Positions 44,029-52,877 of a stretch of DNA of 64,000 nucleotides are shown one piece after another (within the stretch, counting starts at the first letter, position 1; each line of letters starts with the position of its first letter). The DNA lies in assembly GCF_002879865.1 (NCBI RefSeq), contig NZ_PNXY01000029.1:1-64000 (forward strand). Direction: 5' to 3'. The notes below the pieces were generated by a model. It saw nothing but the letters and a program-made list of their open reading frames with translations, was not told the origin of the DNA and did no database searches. The translations under genes were made by a program, and so were the position numbers. This DNA is from Paraburkholderia rhynchosiae. GTDB lineage: Bacteria > Pseudomonadota > Gammaproteobacteria > Burkholderiales > Burkholderiaceae.

Positions 44029-44739
44029 TCAGCCGCGGTCTGACTTCGTACGGCGCCGCACCGGATCGCGGCCAAGCTCCTTGGCTGCCGAAGGCAGGGC
44101 TGCGATCTGAGCGGCACCTCCTCTGACGCCATCTAAAACCAGTCGAGTCAATACCTCAATAGCAGTCGCGTCATCAATCAGTCGATCGGGAAAGTCACCG
44201 GCGCGCGCAGTCCAGTTGTAGCCGGTGTATTCGAGCATCGAACACAGCGCGGAGGCAATGAGTTCGCTATCGAGACCGGAGCAAAAGCCTTTCTGTTGAA
44301 GAAGTTTGATCATGCTTGACATGCCTCGTATGCCTTGTTGCCTCACACCGTGCCACGCGCGAGCGAACTCCCGGTTCGCCATGGACATCTGAAACGCTGC
44401 GGTCGCAACAGGCCAGTCATCGCGATAGATTTTCCAGAACGCCCCTAGCCGCTCTTTCAGGTGTTCAACAGGCTCCTCACTCATGTCCAAAGAGCGGTTT
44501 ACTTCCGCCTTGAGGCGCGCGCGAAATTCGTCAAGCAGCTCGTGCAGCAGTGCTTCCTTGCTTGGATAGTATTTGTAGAACGCACCAGGAGAGCGGTTGA
44601 CGCTCGCCATGATGTCGGCGATTTTCGCATTTGAAAATCCGTCTACTGCCAACGCGCGCTTCGCGGCAAGCTTGATGGCTTCTCGCGTCGTATTGCCTTT
44701 CGGCGTCCGACGGGTCGTCAACTCGATGAGTTCGTCCAT
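44029..44739 (-). CDS. TetR-family regulator (copy 2)
   Basis: A 236-residue paralogue of the TetR at 35906-36607. HTH DGFSNAKIADIMASVNRSPG and AFYKYYPSKEALL are nearly the same as in copy 1. The ligand-binding part is identical but for two or three residues (SSMIK against SSVIK). Nucleotides 44060-44504 match 35935-36372 almost perfectly, while the 5' part carries many silent differences, a pattern that suggests gene conversion. Start aligned with copy 1; an upstream ATG at 44757 is also possible. The gene is not next to an obvious target. Confidence 0.9.
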   Translation of the reverse strand: MDELIELTTRRTPKGNTTREAIKLAAKRALAVDGFSNAKIADIMASVNRSPGAFYKYYPSKEALLHELLDEFRARLKAEVNRSLDMSEEPVEHLKERLGAFWKIYRDDWPVATAAFQMSMANREFARAWHGVRQQGIRGMSSMIKLLQQKGFCSGLDSELIASALCSMLEYTGYNWTARAGDFPDRLIDDATAIEVLTRLVLDGVRGGAAQIAALPSAAKELGRDPVRRRTKSDRG

Positions 44740-44757
44740 AACCACAAAATCTTCCAT

Positions 44758-45326
44758 AGTCTGCCGGCACTGAGCCGAATCTTCGTCAATGGCGGCTTAC
44801 CGCTCCTCGACGGTTTTTCGACGTCACTCAGTATCGAGAAATCAGGCCACGCCGAGGCGCGCCCCTCCTCAACTTGAACGCCGAGTGAGTGTCAAAGCAC
44901 CGCCCCGAGCCGCGTCGACCCGGAATTGCCGCTGGATCCCAACAAGCGTAATTCTAATTCGGATTCACTCTCGCCGGTGTCGAAACGGATACGTGCGCTT
45001 CGGCCAAGGCGTGCGCCTAGTCAGGACTGGCGGGGCAACTCTGGAGATGACCACCCAGAATCTATGGTTCACTGCTGGAGGTGCGGTGCTTCGATCCGTT
45101 AGTTCGGCAAAACAACTGCGCCTTTGGGCGCTTGATACGGTCAACTGCCGGCCGGATGCAAAGGCAATCGACGGTTGCGATGTAGAGGGATTCAGCCTCC
45201 CGCGCGAGCGCGAGGTCGCCAGCAGCGAGGCCGACTTCGCGGCGCCCGCAATGCCCGTGGCCGGCCACTGCGTGGGCCGGCGGCCCACTGATCTCATCGC
45301 CTTGCGCTGCCCTCGAGCACCAGAAA
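44758..45326. other. About 570 bp with no supported gene
   Basis: Lies between tetR copy 2 and the epimerase stop. A weak operator-like sequence, TCTAATTCGGATTCAC, is at 44953-44968. No coding sequence supported. Confidence 0.35.
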
Positions 45327-46292
45327 TCAGACGTCGTGGGATTGCAGCCATTGCACATAATCAGCAATCCCGGTCGCAACCGACCATTGCGGTTCATAGC
45401 CGAGCGCACGCGCGCGCGTTATGTCCAAATAGCGTTGGTCGCTCGAAGGCCCATGAGGGTGCAGCGGCAACGGCGGTATCGCGCCTGGGAACAGCGCGTT
45501 GACTGCATCGGCGAATTCATCGAGCCTCGTGGTTTTGCCACTGCCCACGTTGTAGACCTTGTGCTCCGGTGTACTCGCCTGATGGACCAGCGCCATCCCG
45601 TAGGCATGGTCCTTTACATAGTTGAAGTCCCAAGCCATGTCCGCGCATGGCAAGCGCCCTTGGTCTGAAGTCAGATCCATGGGGACGCCGCGCACGGCGG
45701 CGTGAACCATCCGCGCGACGACATTGATCATCTTGTTGTAGAGCGGCCCGTATGTGCCGTCTATTCTCACGATCCGGATGTCGAGGTCCGTCTGGCGCTG
45801 AAAGATGGCGGCGATCGCCTCGAGCAACTTCTTGGGCCCGGCCTGAATGTAGTGATGATCCTTCTGTTCAGTGATGGCAATCGGGCCGGCCTCCCTATAC
45901 GGATAGTGGTTTGCGTCCAGGCCCCAGTAGATGTCGCTGGAACTGGTAATCGTCAGCTGTCCGACGTTCATGATTCGACACGCTTCGATCACATTGAGCG
46001 CACAAGCCGTTCGTAAATGGACTTCACGCGCCGGCGACATCGATTTGGGGGCATACCCCGACGCGTCGAATACCTTACCGGGCTTGATACGGGCAATCGC
46101 ATCGAAGACGTCGTAGCTGACGGTCAAATCGATTCGTTCCTGCTGCGGGGCCTCTCCGAAAAACTCCTTCAGTTCCGCAGGCGAGCGTTCACCTCTGGCC
46201 CCCGCAATCACAATTTCTTCGCCCCTCGCGGCAAGCTCCCGCGCAACATGCATCCCTATAAAGCCGGTACCGCCGAGAACAAGAGTTTTCAT
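45327..46292 (-). CDS. NAD-dependent epimerase/dehydratase (extended SDR)
   Basis: A 321-residue extended short-chain dehydrogenase. It has an N-terminal Rossmann motif VLGGTGFIGMHVARELAARG, TSSSDIYWG, and the active-site Tyr-Lys in HHYIQAGPKKLLE. The C-terminal end (VYNVGSGKTTRLDEFADAVN) is typical for sugar-nucleotide epimerase-like proteins, which also include hydroxysteroid and terpenoid reductases. It follows the BVMO gene by 24 bp on the same strand, so the two are an operon and the substrate is more likely an alicyclic alcohol or ketone than a sugar (inference). Confidence 0.85.
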   Translation of the reverse strand: MKTLVLGGTGFIGMHVARELAARGEEIVIAGARGERSPAELKEFFGEAPQQERIDLTVSYDVFDAIARIKPGKVFDASGYAPKSMSPAREVHLRTACALNVIEACRIMNVGQLTITSSSDIYWGLDANHYPYREAGPIAITEQKDHHYIQAGPKKLLEAIAAIFQRQTDLDIRIVRIDGTYGPLYNKMINVVARMVHAAVRGVPMDLTSDQGRLPCADMAWDFNYVKDHAYGMALVHQASTPEHKVYNVGSGKTTRLDEFADAVNALFPGAIPPLPLHPHGPSSDQRYLDITRARALGYEPQWSVATGIADYVQWLQSHDV

Positions 46293-46316
46293 GCAGGGCT
46301 TCCTTTGATCCGTTAT

Positions 46317-47933
46317 TCAGGCGAGCACGAAGCCGCGGTAAGCGGCATCGGCCACCTCGTTCAAAATCCTGCGGTAAGCCGGCACTCCGCCCACGTACGG
46401 CATGAAGATTCGGGGCTTGCCCGGGATATTGGCGCCGACGTACCACGAATTGCCGCGTGGGTAGAGGGTGCGATCGGCCACCTCGTTAACGTGGTGAACC
46501 CACTCATTCTCCGCATCGAGCTCGCAACCGACGTAGGCCCGATTGGTCTCACGCGCGTGTTGAATCAACCGAGTGACCCAATCGACATGCTCTTCGATGG
46601 AGTGCACGACATTGCTGAGCACCGATGGGCTCCCGGGCCCCGCGATAATGAACATGTTCGGAAAGCCCGCGCACGAGACTCCGAGGTAGGTACGCGGACC
46701 GTGCTGCCACTTTTCCCGCAGCGTCGCTCCTCCGATGCCGCGGATGTCGATGGCACTTAGCGCACCGGTCATCGCGTCGAAACCCGTCGCGAACACGAGG
46801 ACATCCAGCTCATACTCTTGCGCGCTTGTACGCAGCCCCCGGTGGGTCACTTCCTCGATCGGCGCAGTCTTCACGTCGACGAGCGTAACGTTGGGCCGGT
46901 TGAATGTTTCGTAGTAGCCGGTGTCCACGCAAAGGCGCTTCGTTCCGAACCGCAGTTCCCTCTTGGGGCAAAGCAGTTCGGCCACGTTCGGGTCGCGCAC
47001 AGTCGCACGGATCTTGGAGCGCACGAAGTCGGAGACGTACTCGTTGGCTTTTTCATTGACCAGCAAGTCATTGAATGCGCGCATCATCCGGAATCCGCCA
47101 CCGGCACCGCGCCAGCGGAACTCAAACTCGCGCAGCCGCTCCTCGTCAGACACCTCCAGGGCCGATTTGTCGACTGCCTCGAGGTACAGGCCGTTGTTGG
47201 CTTCTCTCGCGCGGGCACGCCGCTCCCGGTAGTTCGCCTTGGCATGGCGAACGGCCTCGTCGTCGAGCGGTTCGTTCTGGGCCGGCACGCTGAAGTTGGC
47301 CGTCCGCTGGAAGACCGTCAAATGGTCAGCCTGCTCCGCGATCAACGGAATCATCTGTACACCGCTAGACCCCGTGCCTATCACCCCTACCCTCTTGCCA
47401 GCGAAATCCACACCCTCTTTCGGCCAATCGGCGCTGTGATACCAGGTGCCGGCGAAGCTGTCCAGGCCCTTCAAATTCGGGGCTTGCGCGATTGAAAGGC
47501 ATCCAGTGGCCATAATACAGAATTGCGCGTCAAATGACTCGCCCGCGTCTGTCTCCAGGGTCCACCGCTTTGCCTGTTCGTCAAATACCGCCCGCTTCAC
47601 ACGCGTGCCAAACTCGATGTCCCGCCGCAAGTCAAATCGGTCGGCGACGTGGTGGATGTAACGCAAAATTTCCGGCTGTGTCGCGTAGCGCTCGCTCCAG
47701 GTCCATTCCTGCTCGAGCTCCCCGTCGAAGGAAAACGAGTAGTCGAGGCTTTCTACGTCGCACCTCGCGCCGGGATAGCGGTTCCAGTACCAGGTGCCGC
47801 CGACGTCATCGCCGGCCTCGATCACGCGGGCAGTCAGGCCCGCCTTGCGAGCACGGTGCAACTGGTAGAGGCCGGCGAAGCCAGCCCCGACGATGACGAC
47901 ATCAAGCGACTTTTGTAGATTTGATCCATTCAT
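46317..47933 (-). CDS. Type I Baeyer-Villiger monooxygenase
   Basis: A 538-residue FAD/NADPH enzyme. First Rossmann motif VVIVGAGFAGLYQLHRARKA, then DDVGGTWYWNRYPGARCDVE. The BVMO fingerprint FxGxxxHxxxWP is present as FAGTWYHSADWP, and the second Rossmann motif is VGVIGTGSSGVQMIPLIA. Such enzymes insert oxygen beside a ketone to give an ester or lactone. The start at 47933 follows GGAAG; the longer open frame upstream is not protein-like. An operator-like palindrome lies about 215 bp upstream. It forms an operon with the epimerase. Confidence 0.93.
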   Translation of the reverse strand: MNGSNLQKSLDVVIVGAGFAGLYQLHRARKAGLTARVIEAGDDVGGTWYWNRYPGARCDVESLDYSFSFDGELEQEWTWSERYATQPEILRYIHHVADRFDLRRDIEFGTRVKRAVFDEQAKRWTLETDAGESFDAQFCIMATGCLSIAQAPNLKGLDSFAGTWYHSADWPKEGVDFAGKRVGVIGTGSSGVQMIPLIAEQADHLTVFQRTANFSVPAQNEPLDDEAVRHAKANYRERRARAREANNGLYLEAVDKSALEVSDEERLREFEFRWRGAGGGFRMMRAFNDLLVNEKANEYVSDFVRSKIRATVRDPNVAELLCPKRELRFGTKRLCVDTGYYETFNRPNVTLVDVKTAPIEEVTHRGLRTSAQEYELDVLVFATGFDAMTGALSAIDIRGIGGATLREKWQHGPRTYLGVSCAGFPNMFIIAGPGSPSVLSNVVHSIEEHVDWVTRLIQHARETNRAYVGCELDAENEWVHHVNEVADRTLYPRGNSWYVGANIPGKPRIFMPYVGGVPAYRRILNEVADAAYRGFVLA

Positions 47934-48327
47934 TCCAAGGTCTTCCGATCCAGGTTGACAAAGCAGTAGCGCGCTGCGATCGCACCCCAGGGAGTCGGGC
48001 GTTCGATGCCCCGCCTGCGCGGCGAGATCTTCTAGCAGCCGTCCCCGCGAGGCGCCTAAACACCTCTCCTGAAATCCTCCGATTTCCGTGCACGGGGCAA
48101 GTCCAGCGCGGCCCATTAACGTATTACAATGCATCGAGCACGCAAAGTAAATCGCTATTCACTTATCGGAAACCCGTACTCTTGGGGTGATTGGCAGACC
48201 TCATCGAACTGGCGCTTTATCAGAGGAACCTTCCCAAGCCCCTCGTTCACCACGAAAGAGTCACCGGTCCCTGGGTCGACCGCAGCAGAAGTCGATCGAG
48301 CCGCGCGCCATGCGGGCGGTTTTCCGG
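47934..48327. other. Region between the BVMO start and the upstream ligase stop
   Basis: About 390 bases containing the BVMO promoter region and one operator (48148-48163). A plus-strand stretch near 48205-48340 (TAAEVDRAARHAGGF) slightly resembles an aldehyde dehydrogenase N-terminal region, but too weakly to call. Confidence 0.35.
48148..48163. promoter_or_regulatory. Palindromic operator upstream of the BVMO
   Basis: GTAAATCGCTATTCAC, one mismatch from a perfect GTAAAY-N4-RTTTAC palindrome. No second copy 23 bp away. Confidence 0.5.
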
Positions 48328-49863
48328 CTAACCAGCTCTGCTTTTTTCAGCCGCTAGCCACTCTTCCCGCAGTTGGTTCTTTTGAACTTTGCCGATACTT
48401 GAAAGGGGTAACGGGTCGCTGCGGACGTCGTAGCTCCGTGGGACTTTATAGCCTGCTATCTGTGCCCGGCAATGCCCGTCCAGTTCCGCGATACTCAAAG
48501 TCGCGCCAGGTTTCCGAACAACCACGGCATGAACCCGGTCTCCCCAGCGCTCATCGGGCAGACCGAGCACAGCGCAAGACTCAACCAAAGGGTGCGAGGC
48601 CAAAGCGTTCTCGACTTCGGCGCAATAGATGTTCTCGCCACCACTGATGATCATGTCCTTGATCCGATCGACGATGTACAGAAAACCGTCCTCGTCTAGA
48701 TAGCCCGCGTCACCCGAACAGAGCCAACCGTCAACGAGCGTCTGGGCAGTCTTCTCGGGCGCTTTCCAATAACCGCGCATGATAGCCGGGCCGCGTAGCA
48801 GGATCTCCCCTGCTTCTCCCGGTTTGCTCGGGCGAGATTGATCGCTCCCGATACGGATCTCAAAGCCGGGCAACGCCTGCCCTGCCGACTTGAGCTTTCC
48901 CGCCTTGGGGCCGCTCAAAACATGCCGGTCGGGGGGCAAGCTACAAATGCCCCCGCATGCCTCGGTCATTCCATAGAACTGATTAATCCGCGCATTGGGA
49001 AAGGCCTGCAAAATTCGAGCAAGCAACGCCTGCGATACCGGAGCAGCACCGTACTGGATCGATTGAATTCGCGATAGAAGCTCGTCATCGCGCTCCGGCC
49101 CGTCAAGGACCATCGCAACCATCGTTGGGACGAGTTGAACGTGCGTGACACCATCGTCGCACAGGCGCCGATAGAAAAGCTCCGGCTTGAATTGCGATAT
49201 GAAGCTGTGAGTGCCGCCGCCAAGCGTCACCGCCAGCCCATTTGCAAGGTCTCCCAAATGAAACATCGGCGTCGAATGGAGATAGACCGTGTCCTGGTTG
49301 TACCCGAGTTCGCGATGCAGACTCATCGCGGCGAAGCTGAAGTTCAGGTGCGTCAGCTCTACTCCCTTGGGCAGTCCGGTCGTCCCCCCTGTGTAGCAGA
49401 TGCCGGCAAGCGAATTGAGATCACCGCAAGCATCCTCAGTACGTGGATGCTGGATCATCGCCGCATATCGCGCGTCGTCGAGGCGGATGAATTCTTTTAG
49501 AGACGGCACAACCTGAGCCATCTGCGCTCCGAACTCCTCGAACGACTCGTCGCTAAACAACAGCACGGAATCGGAGTGCTCCACGATGTGGCGAAGCTCC
49601 TCGAAGGCCAAACGCGTGTTGAGGGGAACGATCGCTCCGCCTGCCCACCAGATCGCCATCAGAAGTTCAAAATAGCGAGGCGAATTCCTCGCCAGCGTGG
49701 CTACCCGATCACCGCGCTGGAGTCCGGAAGATTGAAGGGCGCCTGCCAGTGCTGAGACTCGTCCCACCAGCTCCGGCCAAGTGCGCTGCTCCTCGCCACT
49801 GGAAATGGCAAGCCCTTTTGGACAAATGCTTGCCGCTCTGCGCAGCGCTGCCGTTGACATCAT
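48328..49863 (-). CDS. Acyl-CoA synthetase (AMP-forming)
   Basis: A 511-residue ligase paralogous to the one at 37140-38666: P-loop GICYTGGTTGLPKGVELTH, A5 NQFYGMTEACGGICSL, A7 GWLCSGDAGYLDEDGF, hinge KDMIISGGENIYCAEVENAL and C-terminal lysine region LSSIGKVQKNQLREEWL. ATG at 49863 after GGAGCG; the frame continues upstream without protein character. Two operators (50016 and 50089) lie in the short space shared with the divergent nitroreductase gene, so both genes may be controlled together. Confidence 0.9.
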   Translation of the reverse strand: MMSTAALRRAASICPKGLAISSGEEQRTWPELVGRVSALAGALQSSGLQRGDRVATLARNSPRYFELLMAIWWAGGAIVPLNTRLAFEELRHIVEHSDSVLLFSDESFEEFGAQMAQVVPSLKEFIRLDDARYAAMIQHPRTEDACGDLNSLAGICYTGGTTGLPKGVELTHLNFSFAAMSLHRELGYNQDTVYLHSTPMFHLGDLANGLAVTLGGGTHSFISQFKPELFYRRLCDDGVTHVQLVPTMVAMVLDGPERDDELLSRIQSIQYGAAPVSQALLARILQAFPNARINQFYGMTEACGGICSLPPDRHVLSGPKAGKLKSAGQALPGFEIRIGSDQSRPSKPGEAGEILLRGPAIMRGYWKAPEKTAQTLVDGWLCSGDAGYLDEDGFLYIVDRIKDMIISGGENIYCAEVENALASHPLVESCAVLGLPDERWGDRVHAVVVRKPGATLSIAELDGHCRAQIAGYKVPRSYDVRSDPLPLSSIGKVQKNQLREEWLAAEKSRAG

Positions 49864-50015
49864 AAATGGCGCTCCATGGTCGTATAAACTAAGATTTCGG
49901 TCGTACTGGCGAGGCAAGCCTCATGGCCGAAGCCCCGCCGCTATCCGGAGCGGAAAAGGGTTTGCCGCAGGCTGTCCGCTTCCACAGAGAATTGTCTCAC
50001 CGCGCCTCCTTAAAA

Positions 50016-50031
50016 GTAAATTCACAGTTAC
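50016..50031. promoter_or_regulatory. Palindromic operator, ligase side
   Basis: GTAAATTCACAGTTAC, 153 bp upstream of the ligase start. Confidence 0.5.
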
Positions 50032-50088
50032 CTAGGAAAACCCTGGCATATTGGCGCCGTTGCTGGTTGCACTAACCCGAGTTTGTGT

Positions 50089-50104
50089 GTAAATTCGGAT
50101 TTAC
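50089..50104. promoter_or_regulatory. Perfect palindromic operator, nitroreductase side
   Basis: GTAAATTCGGATTTAC, a perfect 6+4+6 palindrome ending 25 bp before the nitroreductase start codon, where bound protein would block transcription or initiation. Confidence 0.6.
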
Positions 50105-50128
50105 TTCCAACAGCCAATCTTCACCGTC

Positions 50129-50806
50129 ATGACCCGCCCGCATAACACACTTAACGATCTGATTTCCCGTCGACATACCTGCAGAGCTTTTCTGCCGACT
50201 CCGGTCGCGCGCAGCACGATCGAGTCCATCCTGGAGGCCGCGCAGCGTACACCTTCGTGGGGCAACGTTCAGCCCTGGCAGGTGGCCATCGTTTCGGGTG
50301 ACGCTGCCGATGCGTTCCGAGAGGCGTACACCCGCTTCGCTCAAAAAAACGAGCCGATTGCGCCTGACTTTGAATTTCCGCAGTCCTATGAAGGTGTCTT
50401 GAAAGACCGCCGTCGGGAATGCGGCTGGCGGCTCTATGAAAGCGTGGGCGTCACAAAGGGCGATCGTGAAGGTTCGGCGCGTCAAACGCTGGAGAACTTC
50501 CGTTTTTTTGGCGCTCCGCACGTGGCGATCATCACGACCCATCGTTGTCTCGGCACGTACGGTGCCGTTGACGCCGGCGCCTACCTAGCGAACTTTATCC
50601 TTGCGGCACAGGATCTTGGAGTAGCCTCTGCCCCGCAAGCAGCCTTGGCCTCGTATCCGCAGTTCATACGTTCCCATTTAGGCATTTCCGACGATCGAAA
50701 TGTGGTAGCGGGCATCTCCTTCGGGTACGAAGACACTGCTCACGCAGCGAACAACTTCAGGACGGAACGTGCTCCACTCGACGAAGTGGTGACCTGGATC
50801 GATTGA
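50129..50806 (+). CDS. Nitroreductase-family FMN oxidoreductase
   Basis: A 225-residue nitroreductase-fold protein. The N-terminal LISRRHTCRAFLPTPVARST carries the FMN-phosphate-binding Arg residues; AAQRTPSWGNVQPWQVAIVS and the C-terminal GISFGYEDTAHAANNFRTER are typical. These enzymes reduce nitro groups, quinones or enones with NAD(P)H. Divergent from an acyl-CoA synthetase and sharing its operator region, so probably part of the same regulon. The protein appears intact; physiological substrate unknown. Confidence 0.88.
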   Translation: MTRPHNTLNDLISRRHTCRAFLPTPVARSTIESILEAAQRTPSWGNVQPWQVAIVSGDAADAFREAYTRFAQKNEPIAPDFEFPQSYEGVLKDRRRECGWRLYESVGVTKGDREGSARQTLENFRFFGAPHVAIITTHRCLGTYGAVDAGAYLANFILAAQDLGVASAPQAALASYPQFIRSHLGISDDRNVVAGISFGYEDTAHAANNFRTERAPLDEVVTWID

Positions 50807-50959
50807 CGCCGAAGAAAGCGGCTAAACGCAAAGACGTCGCCGCCAGATGGGCTCCTGGTCATGCTCTGCATCGATCAGCGCAAAACGCCCGGCGGCGCGA
50901 TCAGTTCCGCGACGTGGGCGACGTGGGCGAGGTGCGCGATTGGAGTTAAACGTCGAGAA

Positions 50960-51763
50960 CACAACACCGGCTCGCGTATTGCGCCCGAGCGGAGTTCACC
51001 CTGGGCGCGCGTGGAGGTCAAGCGCGACGCCCATGGGCCGTTCCAGCTTGTCTACCATTCCGTGCCGTTCCGACTAGCCGGTAGGGATCTGTGGCTCAAG
51101 GCAACCGCCACCATGGCGCGGCTTTACTGCGAACACGAACTGTCGGCACCGCATGTCCGGCAGACCGCGCGGGGAATGCGTACCACGGTGGCCAATTACA
51201 ATGCGCCAGTCGCACAGGCCTGACAACCGCACGACACCCGATGGTGCCTCAGAGACGCGCAGCGTATGGGGTCGTCCTGCTACGAGCTGGTTCACGCGCT
51301 CTCAGACATGAGGTTCTCTTCGAGCTGCGCCCAGTAGAGGGAGCGCTCTACCAGTTCAGGGCGTCTCGTCGGGAGCGGGCCGTCGCGCGAACCATTTCGG
51401 CACGCCAAGCTATAAAGCCGTCAAGCTGACCCTGCAGAAAGGACTCAACCAGCGCTGGCTGTCGACCGAACCCGTTGAATCGGGCGCGACCACCTCCACC
51501 CACGGCGGCCGCTTCTGTCGCGATACCCAGCCCCTCCTGATCGATTGAACATGAATGCACTTCGCTAACTGATGCCTTCGCTGACGCACTTGCGACTACC
51601 CGGCATCCTCGACACGCTCGAAGCGCGCAACCGCGAAGCCATCGACCGCAAGCTCGCGTACACCGACTTCCTGACCTTGCTCATCCAAGACGAGATCGCA
51701 CGGCGAGATCAACGCAAGCTCGACGCCCGGTGCCCGAGAGCAACAAATCAGCACTTGCGATAG
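50960..51763 (+). mobile_element. IS21-family remnant (IstA end and IstB start)
   Basis: The plus strand has the IstA C-terminal block VEVKRDAHGPFQLVYHSVPF, RLAGRDLWLKATATMARLYC, EHELSAPHVRQTARG, then further IstA-like pieces in broken frames up to about 51540. It is followed by an IstB N-terminus (MPSLTHLRLPGILDTLEARN, AYTDFLTLLIQDEIARRDQR) starting at 51571-51573 and ending after 63 residues. The order istA-istB is right for IS21. Both genes are incomplete. Confidence 0.75.
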
Positions 51764-52035
51764 GAGGTAAACGCAAGGATTCTTGACTTCCGTTCAAGCC
51801 AAAGGCAGGTAGTCGATCCGGCGTCAGAGCGCCCGTATAGTTCCCGCTCGACAAGGAATGCGGTCGCTATCGGGATCGGAGAAAGGGATACCGGCATCAT
51901 TCGCGCAAAGTGCCGGCGCTCGCGGTGATGAGATCGCGGAACCGGGTTTTGCACGACCACTACCTCGTCGGACGGTTCAGCCCCGCGATCCAGTTCTCGA
52001 CGCCGCCGGATTCTAGATAACGGGCGACACCGCGA
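51764..52035. other. Intergenic, no supported gene
   Basis: 270 bases after the IS21 remnant. Nothing convincing on either strand. Confidence 0.35.
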
Positions 52036-52797
52036 TCAGCGGGGAACTTGCCCGCCATCGACGGTGAAGGTTTGCCCCGTGATGAACGACGCTTGGGATG
52101 AGTTAAGGAAAAGCACCATACCAGACATCTCCTCAGGCTGCGCTGGGCGGGCGAGCGGGATAGTCTGCAACAATCTTTGACTGAACTCAGCGTCTTCCAA
52201 CCAGCCTTGGGTCATGGCAGTGGCGACCAGGCCAGGAGCGATGGCATTCACGCGGATGCCCTGAGTGGCATAGTCGAGCGCGGCTGCCTTTGTAAGACCG
52301 ATCACGCCATGCTTGGCGGCGACGTAGGAAGACGTGTTCCGGCCGGCGATCAGCCCGGCCACGGAGGCTGTGTTGACGATCGAGCCGCCGCCCGCCGTCA
52401 GCATGTGCGCGATCTGATATTTGAGGCAGAGAAACACGCCGCGCAAATCGATCGAGATGACCTTGTCGAAGTCCGCGACCGACATTTCGGCGAGGGGGGT
52501 GGCTGACGGCAGGATGCCGGCGTTGTTGAACGCGCAGTCGAGGCGGCCGTAGGTATCGACCGTGGCCTTAACGAGGGCTTCGACTGAAGCAGGATCGCTT
52601 ACGTCGGTCCGCACAAACAAGGCCTCGCCGCCAGCCCGCTTGATCCGCGCCACGGTTTCGGTCGCGCCGTCGTTGACATCTCCGATTACTACCTTCGCGC
52701 CTTGGCCGGCGAATGCGTTCGCGGTCGCTTGTCCGATCCCGCTAGCGCCGCCGGTGATCAGCACAACTTTATCCGTGTAGTCCAAAAGGTTGGTCAT
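52036..52797 (-). CDS. Short-chain dehydrogenase/reductase
   Basis: A classical SDR of 253 residues. The cofactor motif is VVLITGGASGIGQATANAFA, with NNAGILPSA, the active-site Ser in IVNTASVAGL and the Tyr/Lys in SSYVAAKHGVIGLTKAA. NAD(H) preference is suggested by Asp at the end of beta-2 (VVIGDVND). ATG at 52797 gives the usual length; ATG at 52806 is an alternative. It follows the old yellow enzyme gene by about 80 bp on the same strand; the two could act on one enone/ketone substrate. Confidence 0.9.
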   Translation of the reverse strand: MTNLLDYTDKVVLITGGASGIGQATANAFAGQGAKVVIGDVNDGATETVARIKRAGGEALFVRTDVSDPASVEALVKATVDTYGRLDCAFNNAGILPSATPLAEMSVADFDKVISIDLRGVFLCLKYQIAHMLTAGGGSIVNTASVAGLIAGRNTSSYVAAKHGVIGLTKAAALDYATQGIRVNAIAPGLVATAMTQGWLEDAEFSQRLLQTIPLARPAQPEEMSGMVLFLNSSQASFITGQTFTVDGGQVPR

Positions 52798-52877
52798 TTC
52801 CGCCATCCATAGGGAAGTGTGGAGGTCCAATAGCGACGAGAACGGGTCGAAGAATGTTTCCGTCCTCGAACTCACCC

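Noticed and set aside
48205..48345. Possible aldehyde dehydrogenase N-terminal scrap
   Set aside because: Only about 15 residues (TAAEVDRAARHAGGF) look similar, too little to separate from chance.
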